Assembly: GCF_000143415.4 (NCBI RefSeq)
Contig: NW_003314290.1
Location: forward strand, 1,325,210-1,389,209
Source: Selaginella moellendorffii
Lineage: Eukaryota; Streptophyta; Lycopodiopsida; Selaginellales; Selaginellaceae
Length of the DNA stretch: 64,000 bases
Direction: 5' to 3'
In this document: positions 35,873-47,224 of the stretch, in pieces
Layout of the letters: the number at the start of each line of letters is the position of its first letter
How positions within the stretch are numbered: position 1 is the stretch's first letter
Made by a program: the position numbers and the translations under genes
The notes under the pieces: model-generated
What the model saw: only the letters and a program-made list of their open reading frames with translations
Database searches by the model: none
What the model was told of the DNA's origin: nothing

Positions 35873-36395
35873 GTCTGCTGCCGCGCCCACCCCACATCTA
35901 ATCCCTGGCACCGATCTAAGCTCCTCTCCTCCTCCGCGGCGCTTACCTCAGTCAGATCCTCCGCCGCGCCATCGCCATCGCCATCGCCAATCGCGCACTC
36001 TCTACAATAAACCCTAAACAGCCCTACATTCACTTGGCTTTTCGGAAATTACGCAAACCCACTTTAATTTTCTTTAAGCCCTTCTTTTTCATCGATTTTT
36101 CTTCTTTTTTTGTTTTCTTTTTTTTTTCTTTTTGCCGAGTAGTGAAATCGTCCTCACAAACTTTCGCCTAAAACAAGCACTGTCACCTCCCCAAAAAACA
36201 CAAAGCCACCACCAAATTTCTTTCTTCTTTGTTCTTTCTTCTTCTTCGCCGCCGCGATTTTATTCCAGAGAATCAGACGAACTCCAATGACGAAGACGAA
36301 GACGAAGACGATCGATCTTTTCTCTGCCTGGTGATGGATTGCTGCTTCTCTCTTGATTTGAGCTCTTCCAAAGAGGAGATGGACCTTCGTTTTGC
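35873..36395. other. CK2-beta 5' region and LARP1 3' region
   Basis: Contains T-rich low-complexity sequence (about 36,080-36,140) and a GAAGAC triplet-like repeat near 36,290. No gene is supported. Confidence 0.5.
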
Positions 36396-39300
36396 TTACC
36401 AGCCATTCGCGTTGGCCACCACTCCATACTTCTCCACCGACGGTGCCGGAGGAGGCACCGCCACACCCTTTGCTCGCTGGAAATCTTCCAGCGTCCGAAA
36501 CTCGGTGCTCAACAGCCGCTCTAGCTCCGGATGCTTGCTCAACGTTTCGACTCCGCAGCTAGCGTTCTTACTGCTCTTCTCGCGATAGAAATGGAAAGCC
36601 CTGCACATTTGATCCATCAAAACTCGCTTCTCTAAACTCAAATCGTATTTACCAGTATTTCTCGAGGCCGTAAAGGCTACCCTGCTTGTAAGTCTGCAGC
36701 GTCAGCTGCTCAAAATCTTCGTACAGGTCTTGCTTGAACTTCTGCTCCAGCCCATAACTGAAATCACAAAGCTTTTAGTTCAGAAACTTGAGAACGAGCA
36801 TCGAACCTGTAGAATCTGAAAAGGCACTCCATGCCGTAACTAAAGCCTGCTTGAAACTCTTCCTCAGCCAAACTACGAAAATGTTTGTACATTACACGAT
36901 TGAAATTCGTGCGCAGAAAATAGCACCAAAATCTGAAGAGGGTGTTCATTTCCTACAGCCACCACACGGGCATTGTGATGAACGCAAAATCATAGAAACA
37001 GGTGCCTTACCTCACTGCAACCCATGCCGACTCGCTTGCGGTCCGCCATGCAACGCTTGAAAAACTTGATGTACCTGGAATTGTAGATTAAGATAGATAA
37101 GCTAACTGCAAGACACTTACTTTTGCTGCTTGAAGCCATTGTCCTCAAGCAGAGCATGACTCGGATGTTGGAAACGTGGAAAAGGCTTCGGTATCGACCC
37201 CACAGGTGGGCTAGCAGCGGACAAAGTAGCAATCGACGCCGAGACACTGAAGCCCACGAGTTAAACGCCTCAGCTGACATGAAAAGTACAGAAATAAAAA
37301 TAATCGAACCTTTGAACGTCTGCTGGTGTCGTACCGAAAAAGAACCCAACAGAATCACTTGGAGGACTCTCTGCATAGTGCTTTCGTTCCTTCGAAGGAA
37401 ACAATCGCTGCCGACCAGGACGCGAGCTCGTTCGCAATTTGCCATTCGCCTCCGCTGTGGGAATTGATCCTACACTTGCTTCCTCCTTCGATAGCTTCTG
37501 AATTCCAATCTCCAGGAGATTACAACACACACATGGAAATGAACAACAGACCTGTTCGTAGTAGTACAGCCCGTCATTAATAAGTTCAGCTAAATCATCT
37601 GGAAGTCCTTCCTTCCACTGTCCGCTCTCAGAACTTCTGATGTTCTTGCCTTTCTGTCAACGAGAATTAAAAAAATAAATATCATACAACAACGGACATA
37701 AACAAATGCCTACCTGAGTCACAATAAATAATCGTTGAACATCGTGATCTTTCACATCCGAATCATCTTCCTCGCCGTCATCGTGGCTGAATATCAAACT
37801 GGGCATAAACAAGTTTATAAAAAAGAAGTACTACCTGTACGTATCCGAGTGGTCAAACTCCTCGTCCATCTTGAAGGTCTGATCCATGTTGTTAGCAGAG
37901 CTACTGCCTGCAAACGCGTTTGTTAGACCACCAGCCTTCGGTTTCGGGGCGTGGTTTGGGATCTGTTCAATGTCGCCGTTTCTCACGCCCTGAAATGTGT
38001 GTTCTTCCGCTCCAGTTGCCACGGCTTCGTACACATATCGAGTGGGTACCATATGCGAATTGTCTGCAGGGAGCGCCCAGGACGCTCCATCGTGTCTCTT
38101 CCGAAGTCTATCCCCCTGACGCAACATAGTCAGAGACTTGAATGCAGCGGATAGCACGTACCTGGACTTCGACCACCGCGGAATTCCGTAGAGCATCCAG
38201 AATAATGCTCGTGTCCGACGTCAAGGACCGCACCTGAGCATCATCAAAGTTAGCTTTGATCCCGTAGCACGAAAAACAAACTCACTCTATTGAAAGATGC
38301 GATCGTTGAAACTGGTATAAAGCCTTGATGATCCATATTCGAGCGAAGAAATATGTCACGGCACAAGTTCTCAACACTGAAAAGAAAGGCGAAAAGTTGG
38401 TTTACGGAAAGAGAGATAAGTCCTGAGCACCTAAAGTAGTATTCGATCTGTTTGACCAGCATTTGTCTGAGAGACGCATGGTCGGGGACGGGTACAAGTG
38501 GAGTTGGAGCGGCATAAAATCCAGGACCGTGCATGGGATTTGCAGCGGTTGGCGAAAGATAATACATCGCTCCTGCGTGAAAGAACAGAACACCACCTCA
38601 GAGATGCGAAAACAAAGTGAGAGCTTCAAACCTGTAGGAGGAAATCCAGGATTCACATTCACGTAGGTAGCTTGAGGAGGCGGATAATGCCTCGGACCCA
38701 GACGATTATATCCATAGTTGTTTCGTTGAGGATTCCAGTTGTTGTTCGGTCTGGGTTCCCTTGGGTTCCGCCGATTCCCCTGATAGCTTCCACTGTTTCC
38801 TTGCTGATGAAAAGTCCTAGGAGTAACTCTCTCGGTCCCAAGACCTCCTCCTCCTCCTCCAGCACTGGGCTTCGAATACTCCGTATTAAACTTCGAAGCC
38901 CGCTCCACACTCGGAACGAAAGAATTCGTCTCGGAGTTCAAAGGCGTCGATTGAGCTGCAAGCTTCTTTCCCTTCAGCTTGCTCGCATCGGCGGCAGCAG
39001 CGGCAACGGTAGGCGATGTTGGGAGCTGCCATGCAAGCGAGAAAACCGAATCAGCTCAACCATGCACTACCGTAGCTAGCTCGATAAAAATACGAAGGAA
39101 ACAAGGAAACACTACCTGGTAATCGCTTTGAGCCTCTGGAGTAGCAGCCAGAGATGACTTCTGCTCCGCGGTATCGCCCAGCGCTGGCCAAGACACAGCT
39201 CCCATAACTGGCCCTGCGGGAGAATCCTTGGGACTCGTAGGCTTCTTCCACGCTTGCTTCACAGGCTTGGTCGGGGTGGTGGCAGCGCTGCTAGCTTCCA

Positions 39301-39538
39301 CCCCAGTGCCCGGCGATTCCTGGCCACCCTGAGGACTAGTGACGGTGGCGGCGGCGGCGCTCGTGTTCTCGCCCTCCATGTTGCTTGTATGGCTCCCGCG
39401 GACCACCTGAGACCATGCGCCCTTTGGGGTGCTAATGCTAAGCCCTGGCGGCGCTTTGGACGAACCCTTGCCCCCAGACTCCACCATCTTTGCTGATTCT
39501 GCCGAAGAGCCAGCGGACGCTTCCACGGCCGCCGCCAT
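36396..39538 (-). CDS. LARP1: La-related protein 1 (La module plus DM15 repeats)
   Basis: Fourteen exons join to 803 residues: 39538-39116, 39025-38632, 38572-38431, 38376-38286, 38233-38162, 38115-37835, 37786-37714, 37653-37552, 37497-37310, 37246-37121, 37074-37011, 36952-36807, 36757-36653, 36600-36396. LARP1 binds 5' TOP mRNAs and controls their translation and stability. The N-terminal half is low-complexity (Ala/Pro/Ser, then Asn/Arg/Gly). The La motif is seen as [10 protein letters not shown] then [12 protein letters not shown] and [14 protein letters not shown] (about 300-380). C-terminal DM15 repeats show as [36 protein letters not shown] and YGLEKYWAFHFYRE. The start is the first ATG in frame. 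Confidence 0.93.
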
Positions 39539-40857
39539 CAAATTCTTCTTCGTCTCGGGCCTTGGCACCCCCTCACATTGGAGGCGCGGCTCCAGAGCCA
39601 GATCGAGGGAGATTTCTCAAGGGAAAGGAAAAAGGCGAGCGCAACAGGGAGGGTGGGGACGAATCAAAGCTTGGGGGTGGAGAAATATCGCGAGAGAAAG
39701 AGAGAGAGGAAGAAATCCAAGAACAAGGGGGAAGATCAAGCTACCTCCTTCTCCCCGGCGCGCAAGGGGACCGATTCGAGCGAATGCAGATTGGAAGCGT
39801 CGAAAAAAGGGCAAAAGCAGCTGAGAGAGCCGCCGGTGAGCTCACGAATCCGCCATCGCTGCCAGCAAGTGGAGGCGCTCACCTGCGACGACGCCCTGGA
39901 GCTCGCCATCCCCCGATTGAGCCACTGCGTTCGATACACCAAACCCTAGCCTTGGCCCAAAGCCTCTCCCCGACTACTATGTGTGCGGCGTGGGCTAACA
40001 CATACATGGATGCCTAAACATCATACATTATGCTTAATAAAATCCCCTAACTAAGGTAAATCTTAATAATTTTATCGCGTTGGATCTGTACGGCTAGTTT
40101 TGCCTTAATTTTTTACCAATGGTGGCGAGCTAACAACACAGGGTAAAAAATCAAGACAAAACTCTCTCTGGAAAGGAAAGATTCCAGGAGAGATTCGTTG
40201 AAAATTCAAGCAAAGGAGATCTTATTTGCTCAACTTTCCAAACTACACGTAACTTTCGAAAAGACATCCTGGCAAATTCTTGTAACACATACATTCTAAC
40301 CAATCGTCTTGATCAAATTCAAATTTAGTGAGAAAAATAAAACAGGCATATTCACAACTAATAGAAAAACTATCATACGCAAATATGTGCTATGCATTCT
40401 AAGATGCAAGGTGTATAAATTTGGAACAGTGTTTGAGCAATTGTAGACTTTTGGCTGGCAAGAAAAAAACAATAGCACGTTAGACGAAGAGGACACACAT
40501 ACGTATGGGATGCCACGCCTAAATCCATCAAAAAAAAAAAAAACACACACACACACACACACCTGGAATTATAAACAAAGACACGAGCTTTACCTCCTTT
40601 TGGTTCTTCGAATTTCCAGTACCGATCATATAGGCGGGATTGGAGGAATTATATCGGCCGTGGTAGTCTCTCTCAGCACGTCACGCAACGCATTCTTTCA
40701 TTCTTTATGCGCATCTGCAAGAGAAGTATGAGCTCTGATACTTAGACAAAACGAAGAACTTGGTACCTTTTCCATGGATCAATCAAGCCTGGAAGAAGCA
40801 GCAAAGCTTAGAACAAATGCATGAAAGAGACGAGGAAAAGAGTTCCTCACCTTCACG
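39539..40857. other. LARP1 5' region, intergenic, PPR 3' region
   Basis: No gene is supported; ORFs at 39,429-40,017 on the plus strand overlap the LARP1 5' end and look like shadows. Confidence 0.5.
40528..40562. repeat. Poly-A plus (CA)n microsatellite
   Basis: A run of A residues followed by about eleven CA units. Confidence 0.9.
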
Positions 40858-43014
40858 TCAGCTTTGTAGATCTCTTCCAGTCTCGCGCTGCTTCTCTCCA
40901 ACATTCCAGCGCTCATACAAGTTGGCCATCAAAGCGTAAGCAGCACCACGCTGCTCGTCCAGCTCCAGCAGCGAGTTAAACGCCGCTCGGCCAATCTCCA
41001 CATTCTTCCACTTCTCGCAGGCACCCAGCACCGTCGTCCAGGTGATCACATTCGCTTCGTAAGGCATGCCTTTCACCATAGCCAGAGCTTCTTCCAGATG
41101 GCTCGCACGCCCCAGCAAGTCGATCATGCACTGGTAGTGTTCTATCCCTGGCTTGACCCCGTATTCCAGATCCATGCTTTTGAAGCACTTCTTCCCTTTT
41201 TCGACAAGCCCAGCGTGGCTGCATGCCGACAACACCGATTGGAAAGTCACAGCGTTTGCTTGAACTCCTGCTTCACGCATCTCCGAGAAGAGCTGGAAAA
41301 CTCTGGTAGCATCTCCCAGGCGACTAAATCCTGCTAGCAGTGAACTCCACGACACCAAGTCCTTGTTTGGCATCGAATCAAAGACCTGCTCAGCTTTGTC
41401 GACACGGCCGTTCCTACCGTAGAAATCCACCAGAGAATTCCCTACAAACTCGTTGCTTTCGTGTCCCTGCTTGCAAATTTCTGCGTGGAGAGTTTTCCCT
41501 GTGTCGAAGCCTGCCGCATTACTACATGCCACAAGCACAGCGACGTAAACTTGAGCATCCGGCAAGCAGCCACCCGAGTTCTTCATTGACGCAAACATCC
41601 CAAAAGCCAGCTGGCTTTCATGCTCGTCTTGTGCATAGCCATGGATGAGAGCACTCCAGGAAACCACGTTGTGACACTTCATCATGTCAAAGACTTTCCG
41701 GGCGTCGAGCATGTTTCCACACTTGGCGTAAAGATCCAGGAGCCCATTCTCCACAAAGATATCGGTTTGGAGTGCTCGAGAGTGGATCCCCATAGCTTTC
41801 TCCAGACACTCAAATTTGAGGAGCTTCATCTCGGCATCACTTCGTTTTTCTGTGCTGGAGACTATAGTTGTACAAGCCAGCAGCGCCGCAAGATAAGTCT
41901 GGGTGTTTGGTGAGCACCCTCTAGCTTGCATCAGCTCGAAGAGCTCCAAAGCTCTTTTCCCATCGCCATTCTCTGCGTATCCCAGAATCATTGTCGTCCA
42001 CGAAACCACGTCGTGCCTCTTGATACCGCTGAAAGCCTTCCAAGCCTCCCCCACGCTCCCACACTTGGAGTACATATCTATCAAGCTGCTAGCCACGAAA
42101 AGCTCCGAGTCCAATTCCCTTCTCGCAGCCTGAGAATGGAGATGTTTCCCAATTTCCAAGCACTTCGCCTTCACCACCTTTTCTCCCTGCTTCCCTCTGT
42201 GTTTCAGCGTCATTTCCACACAAGCAACCAATGCCGCCACGAAAGTTCGAGCATTTGGTTCATAGCCTTCTCGTTGCATGCGCTGGAAAAATTCGAGCGC
42301 TACCTCGGGTTGCCCGTTCTCTGAAAAGCCCAGAATCAGAGCTGTCCAAAGAACTACGTCTGGATTTACCATGCTCTCGAACACACTGACAGCGTTCTCC
42401 ATGCTTCCACACTTGGAGTACATATCCACCAGCGTTCCAGCAACGTAGATATCTGCGTCACAACCCAAGTCGCGAGCGTGAGAGTGAACAGCCAAGCCCA
42501 AGCGGAGAGACTTCACCTTTAAAAACCTTCCATCGATGAAAGTGAACTCCTCTTTCTCGGCCATGGCGGAGCAGGCCATGAGAGTAAAGACGTGAGTCCG
42601 AGAATCCACTAAACCACTGCCCCGAGCCTGGAAAAAAAGCTGTAACGCTTGATCATCCTCACCACTTGTAGCGTATCCCTGGATGAGAGCGTTCCACGAG
42701 ACAGTGTCGGGCGCCTCCATTCCATCGAAGACGCGCTTGGCTTCCACAATGCTTCCACACCTCGCGTACATAGAAATCAGCGTATTTGCCACGCGAATCG
42801 CCGAGCCAAGGCCGCTCCTGGCCGAGTCCCAGTGGATTTTCCTCCCGGATTGAACCTCCCTTGCGACGCCGCAGGCCTTGAGAGCGATCAGGAGCGCTGG
42901 GATGCTCGCCGCGGCGGGATTTCCATGCTGAAACCACGAGAAACGATCTAGTTCTACCCTGCGCTCAACGATTGTGCTGGGGCGGCACCGGATCCGGCAT
43001 TGTAGAAGGCGCAT
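40858..43014 (-). CDS. PLS-type pentatricopeptide repeat protein
   Basis: One intronless exon gives 718 residues made almost entirely of PPR units. Repeating phrases include NTLISMYARCGS, DTVSWNALIQGYA, GTLVDMYSKCGS, DVVSWTTMILGYAENG and SVLSACSHAGLVEKG. PPR proteins bind organelle RNA; PLS members usually act in editing. The E-type region begins (EANVITWTTVLGACEKWKN, AAYALMANLY) and then leaves the consensus, ending GRDLQS; no E+/DYW domain follows. A frame change near 40,918 may explain this. The Arg-rich start (MRLLQCRIRCRPSTIVERR) is compatible with organelle targeting. Confidence 0.92.
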   Translation of the reverse strand: MRLLQCRIRCRPSTIVERRVELDRFSWFQHGNPAAASIPALLIALKACGVAREVQSGRKIHWDSARSGLGSAIRVANTLISMYARCGSIVEAKRVFDGMEAPDTVSWNALIQGYATSGEDDQALQLFFQARGSGLVDSRTHVFTLMACSAMAEKEEFTFIDGRFLKVKSLRLGLAVHSHARDLGCDADIYVAGTLVDMYSKCGSMENAVSVFESMVNPDVVLWTALILGFSENGQPEVALEFFQRMQREGYEPNARTFVAALVACVEMTLKHRGKQGEKVVKAKCLEIGKHLHSQAARRELDSELFVASSLIDMYSKCGSVGEAWKAFSGIKRHDVVSWTTMILGYAENGDGKRALELFELMQARGCSPNTQTYLAALLACTTIVSSTEKRSDAEMKLLKFECLEKAMGIHSRALQTDIFVENGLLDLYAKCGNMLDARKVFDMMKCHNVVSWSALIHGYAQDEHESQLAFGMFASMKNSGGCLPDAQVYVAVLVACSNAAGFDTGKTLHAEICKQGHESNEFVGNSLVDFYGRNGRVDKAEQVFDSMPNKDLVSWSSLLAGFSRLGDATRVFQLFSEMREAGVQANAVTFQSVLSACSHAGLVEKGKKCFKSMDLEYGVKPGIEHYQCMIDLLGRASHLEEALAMVKGMPYEANVITWTTVLGACEKWKNVEIGRAAFNSLLELDEQRGAAYALMANLYERWNVGEKQRETGRDLQS

Positions 43015-43182
43015 TCACGCCATTCCGCTAGCCAGGAACCCTAAATTTCAAAACCCCATCTGGAAAGTCTTTTGAGAAATAGCAACGAAGGTCAGGCACG
43101 GGATATTCCACCACGTGTCGTGAATATGCTTCCGTGCAGAGAGGAATATAATCTAGGGTTTACTGGGCATTAAACCCTTTCG

Positions 43183-44515
43183 ATGGAGAATGTGGATCAC
43201 TGTTCGAAGAACCACAGATGGATCGTCCTGCTGCTCATCGTCATCAGCCTCCTCGTCGCGCCCTACGCGCTCTTCCGGTCCAATCCGGCCTATGCGCTGC
43301 TCTCGGAGTCGTCCTGGTCGGGATCCTTCCACCGCGTCTTTGGATGGGGCAACACGGTCGAGAATCTCAATCACACCTTTGTAAGTGGCCGCTCTCTCGC
43401 CGCGCGCTCTCTAGATCACGCGCGCTCCCTCTAAATTACTCGATTCTCGCGAAATCTCTCGAGATTTCGCTCGAAATATCCTCGCCATAGCTAGAGTCCT
43501 CGCGATCTTTGGGGCTGAGAATTTCGGTGTTTGTTTCCAGAGCAGCGATGAGCTGCGGGAGCTCCGGCAGCTGCTCAATGCGACCGCGTTCCGGAACAAG
43601 ACGGTGATCCTCACCACGCTCAACGAGGCGTGGTCGCGGGACCAGAGCATGATCGATCTCTTCCTCAAGAGCTTCCGCATCGGCACCGGGACCCGGCCGC
43701 TGCTGGATCACTTGCTCATCGTGGCGCTGGACGAGGTCGCGTACCGGCGCTGCCGCGACATCCACAGCTTTTGCTTCGTGCTCAAGACACCCGGGGTGGA
43801 TTTCCGCGGCGAGAAATTCTTCCGCTCCTCGGACTATCTCAAGATGATGTGGAGCCGGATCGATTTCCTCCGCCGCGTGCTCGAGCTCGGCTACAACTTC
43901 GTCTTCTCCGTAAGTCGTCGCTTTATTATTTTTTTCTTTCTTCTTCTTCTCGTTGTTTTGTACGGCAGCGTTTTTCCTTGACTTATATGTGGTTTTTCGA
44001 CGTTCCAGGACGCGGACATCCTGTGGTTCCGCGATCCCTTCGACCACTTCTCTCGAAACACCGACTTTGAGATCGCCTGCGACCACTACAATGGCAACGC
44101 CACCGATCTCTCCAACAGTCCCAACGGGGGCTTCGTCCACGTAAAGTCCAATCCCCGCACCATCGCCTTCTACAAGCTCTGGTACCAGTCGCGGCTCGCG
44201 TTCCTGGGCAAGCACGACCAGGAAGTCCTGGACAAGATCAAGCTCACGCCCCGGTTCGCCAGCCTCGGCCTCCGCATCCGGTTCCTGAGCACCGAGGTGT
44301 TTGCAAACTTCTGCGAGATCGGGACGAGCAGGCCGGCGACGGTGTGCACGATCCACTCGAATTGCTGCAAGGGGCTGGACAAGAAGCTCGAGGACTTGCG
44401 CGGGGTGATGAGCGATTGGAGCTCGTTTAAGTTCTTGAGCCCGGAGGAGCGCGCCGAGAAGACGGTGGAGTGGAGGCAGCTAAAGTGGTGCCCAAAGAAG
44501 CGAGGCTGGCTGTGA
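43183..44515 (+). CDS. GT77-like nucleotide-diphospho-sugar transferase
   Basis: Three exons (43183-43380, 43541-43909, 44009-44515) give 357 residues. A single N-terminal transmembrane segment (about 13-32, WIVLLLIVISLLVAPYALF) indicates a type II Golgi protein. The catalytic domain contains KTVILTTLNEAW, SDYLKMMWSRI and the DxD metal/nucleotide motif DADILWFRDPF (about 190-192), then SNSPNGGFVHVKSN. This is the pattern of the plant family related to RRA/xylosyltransferases in GT77. Donor and acceptor are unknown. Confidence 0.9.
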
Positions 44516-44750
44516 GCACCATCCGTACGGTAACTGTACATACAAAACACTGGAGTACGGAGTGATTATGCATGGAATATATCTCCCAAGTTTCTGACGA
44601 TTCCTAGTGTACGAAACTTTAACTTTTCATTCGAACTGTTTGACGAACCCTAGGTGAATTTGTACGAAAGTGTTGACTTTTTGTACGAACATACTAGTTT
44701 GGAAAACCCTGGCTGTACGGTAGAAATTATCGGATAGATCTTTCATCGCC

Positions 44751-45609
44751 ATGGAGGAGACAATCCCGGGGTTCGTCCCCGCGCAACTGTCGATTGCTTC
44801 GATTCTCGCGGTGTATGGATCGGCGTCGGCGCTGGTCATTGCCTCGATCTGGATTCTTTCGAGTTAAGTTTTGTGAGAAAGATTGATTGACCGATCTAGC
44901 GCGCGCTTCTCTGCAGGGAAATATCGCTACCTCGGCGCCACGGATCGATTGCTTATGTGCTGGTTCGCATTCTCGGGCCTCACGCACATCATCCTCGAGG
45001 GCTACTTCGTCTTCACCCCGGATTTCTACAAGCAAAAGGAGATTTGCTTCCTCTCCGAAGTCTGTAAGTCCATAGATCTCGCCAGATCCGTCGCCAGATC
45101 CGTCGCCTATCGATTGATTCGCTTCACTTTGATCGATTTCCAGGGAAGGAATACCACAATGGCGATTCGCGCTATGGCGCTCGTGATCCCACCGTTGTTA
45201 TCGTGGAAGGAATCACGTCTGTTCTAGCAGGGCCGGCGTGTCTACTCGCAGTGTGAGCTTCCTCTCGATCAAAACTTTGTTTTTTTCACTCTTGGATCTC
45301 TCTCTTTCTTCCAGATACGCTATCGCGAAGAGAAAGTCCTACCAATACACGCTCCAGCTCGCGGTCTCACTGGGCCAGCTCTATGGGGACATCGTCTACT
45401 TTGGCCAACCAATCCTGGCCGGGAAAGAGTTCTCCAAGGGTGGGCTTCTCTACTATTGGTTCTACTATATCTTCATGAATGGCATTTGGGTCGTCATTCC
45501 ACTCCCAATCGTCGTGAGGAGCTGGAGGAAGATCAGCCAGGGATTGGAAGCTCCCAGCAAAAAAGAGAGGAAGAGCAAAGCCTCTTTTGATCGACACAAA
45601 GCAGCTTGA
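44751..45609 (+). CDS. HYD1: Sterol delta8-delta7 isomerase (EBP/HYDRA1)
   Basis: Four exons (44751-44862, 44917-45063, 45144-45252, 45315-45609) encode 220 residues, close to the plant enzyme length. It moves the sterol nuclear double bond from C8 to C7 in the ER membrane. Family motifs: TDRLLMCWFAFSGLTHIILE, GYFVF, EVWKEYHNGDSRY, GITSVLAGPACLLAVYAI, LAVSLGQLYGDIVYF and FYYIFMNGIWVVIPLP. These hold the catalytic His, Glu and Trp residues. A basic lysine-rich tail (SKKERKSKAS) could act in ER retention. Confidence 0.95.
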
Positions 45610-46078
45610 GAAAAGCTTTGAGAAATTTTTTTGGACAACTGGAACACACTGATATTACATATGGAAAATAACAATGGCATACCCCGATATGAAGTATAAC
45701 ATCACAACAATATGGTGGTATCTGAAAGACAAGAAACCAAAACTTTAATCCTTTCTTAGACTTGGAAAAACTTGATAGCTTACTGAATACCATGTCGATT
45801 CTAGATGGAAGCAAGCACCTGGGAAAAAAATCAGCGGAACAGGCACTTAGAACTCTTGATAAAAGAGTATAGAAACTTACTGTCTACCAGGAAACTTGAT
45901 GATATACGGCACCTGGAAGAAACAAAGAGAAACTTGAGATCTCTTTCCTTGAAACTCGAAACTTTTCAGGCTTACTCGAAACTTATAGATGGTCTCATAG
46001 TACCTGGACAAGAAAACGAAAAGCACTCTTGAAATCTCAAAGAAACATGAAAGTTCTTACTCGGAGACCGCCGAATCT
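45610..46078 (-). other. Apparently multi-exon 3' UTR of the LRAT-domain gene
   Basis: Downstream of the stop at 46,079, the minus strand shows repeated acceptor/donor pairs enclosing tiny exons of about 32-35 nt: TTGTCCAG|GTACTATG...TCGA|GTAAGC, TTCTTCCAG|GTGCCG...ACA|GTAAGT, TTTCCCAG|GTGCTT...TTCA|GTAAGC. The donor of the first intron is about 20 nt past the stop. Prediction only. Confidence 0.4.
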
Positions 46079-46916
46079 TCACCGCTCCAATCCCACATCC
46101 ACGTTGATCGCCAGATCTTCCACCGCAACCTTGACAACGTCGTTCCTAATCCCAACATCCGCCGCGTACTTGCTCGCGTAGTAGACCCCGACTGTGGAGA
46201 GAGCAAATCCCCACGGGCTGGACATGAGGAACCGGAATGGCGACGAGAGGATGGCGGCAACCGGGGGCCCGATGAAAGAAATCGCCTGTCCACTGCGACC
46301 AATCGCAGTTCTATCCTTGACGAGAAGCCCCGTCTTGCAGTAGATCGCATAGTCCTCGCAGTTGTTCCGGAAGATATGGTAGCACCCAAAACCATTCTCT
46401 AGCAGATAGTTCGCGCGGTGGAGAACCAGCTCGGGATCATCGGCAATGGCGAGACTACACGTACCACCACGGATTTTGACGAAGAACGTTGCGAGAGAGG
46501 TGCTATACTCGAATCTGTAGAGCGGGCAGCCGGCGAGGAAGCACGAAAGGCACGATTTGATCACGCCATGGCTGTTTGGCTCGTTGCCGCAGATTTCGCA
46601 AGTAGCCGTGGATGGAGCCGGGCCAGAGCTGGAGATTATCGTGTCCAGGAAGGTATTCGTGCCGATCTCTTGATCCCGGCCCCTGGTGAAGTGGATCACG
46701 CGCGATTCGCCGATGTAGATGCCTGGAAATTGGGAGAGAGTTGAGAGAGCGACGATCGCGAGTTCTAAGCTAGGAATCGTGGCAATGCGGTGGAAATACC
46801 CTAGATTTTCGAGAGCACTTACCGTGATGCGCGTAGGCGTAGCCGGATCGCCAGGAGTAGATGTGATCGCCGGGCTGGAGCGACGCCTCATCGACGCGAT
46901 TGGAGAGATAGCCCAT
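46079..46916 (-). CDS. LRAT/NC-domain protein (LEAD-SENSITIVE1-like)
   Basis: Two exons (46916-46823, 46722-46079) give 245 residues. The fold is of the NlpC/P60-related LRAT group. Signatures are LQPGDHIYSWR, YAYAHHGIYIGESRVIHF (predicted catalytic His near 30-31) and FRNNCEDYAIYCKTG (catalytic Cys153). A Cys-rich insert (CEICGN, CLSCFLAGC) lies between them, as in plant NC-domain proteins. A hydrophobic C-terminal part may attach to membranes. Function in this lineage is unknown. Confidence 0.9.
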
Positions 46917-47224
46917 CGTCGCTCCAGGGCAAGCAAACGATCACCGACAATGCCCTAGAATTTTTTTTTTCAAAGGAGTTTCTAGTGCAACGTGGCAGGA
47001 TCTCGGCCGTGGTCATCCAACGGTTAACGATTACTAAAATTCAAATGTAAAATCAGGGTTCTCCAAGAGAGGGAATGGGAATTTTAGGTTTCCTTGTGGA
47101 GTGGAGGGTAGCGATGGCGGCAGAGAGTGCGATCTAAGGTAATCTTCCTCACAGCAGCTTAAGGACAGCCGACCGGCCGGATTTAAACGGATTAGCAGGG
47201 GATTTGTTTTTACCTCGATTGACA

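Noticed and set aside
43436-44356. 306-codon minus-strand ORF over the GT77-like gene
   Set aside because: Antisense of GC-rich exons and introns; the plus strand has the DxD motif and proper splice sites.
45805-46032. Plus-strand 75-codon ORF with coiled-coil look
   Set aside because: It overlaps the spliced-looking 3' UTR of the minus-strand LRAT gene; its repeated GAAACTT words are reverse complements of splice-junction sequence.
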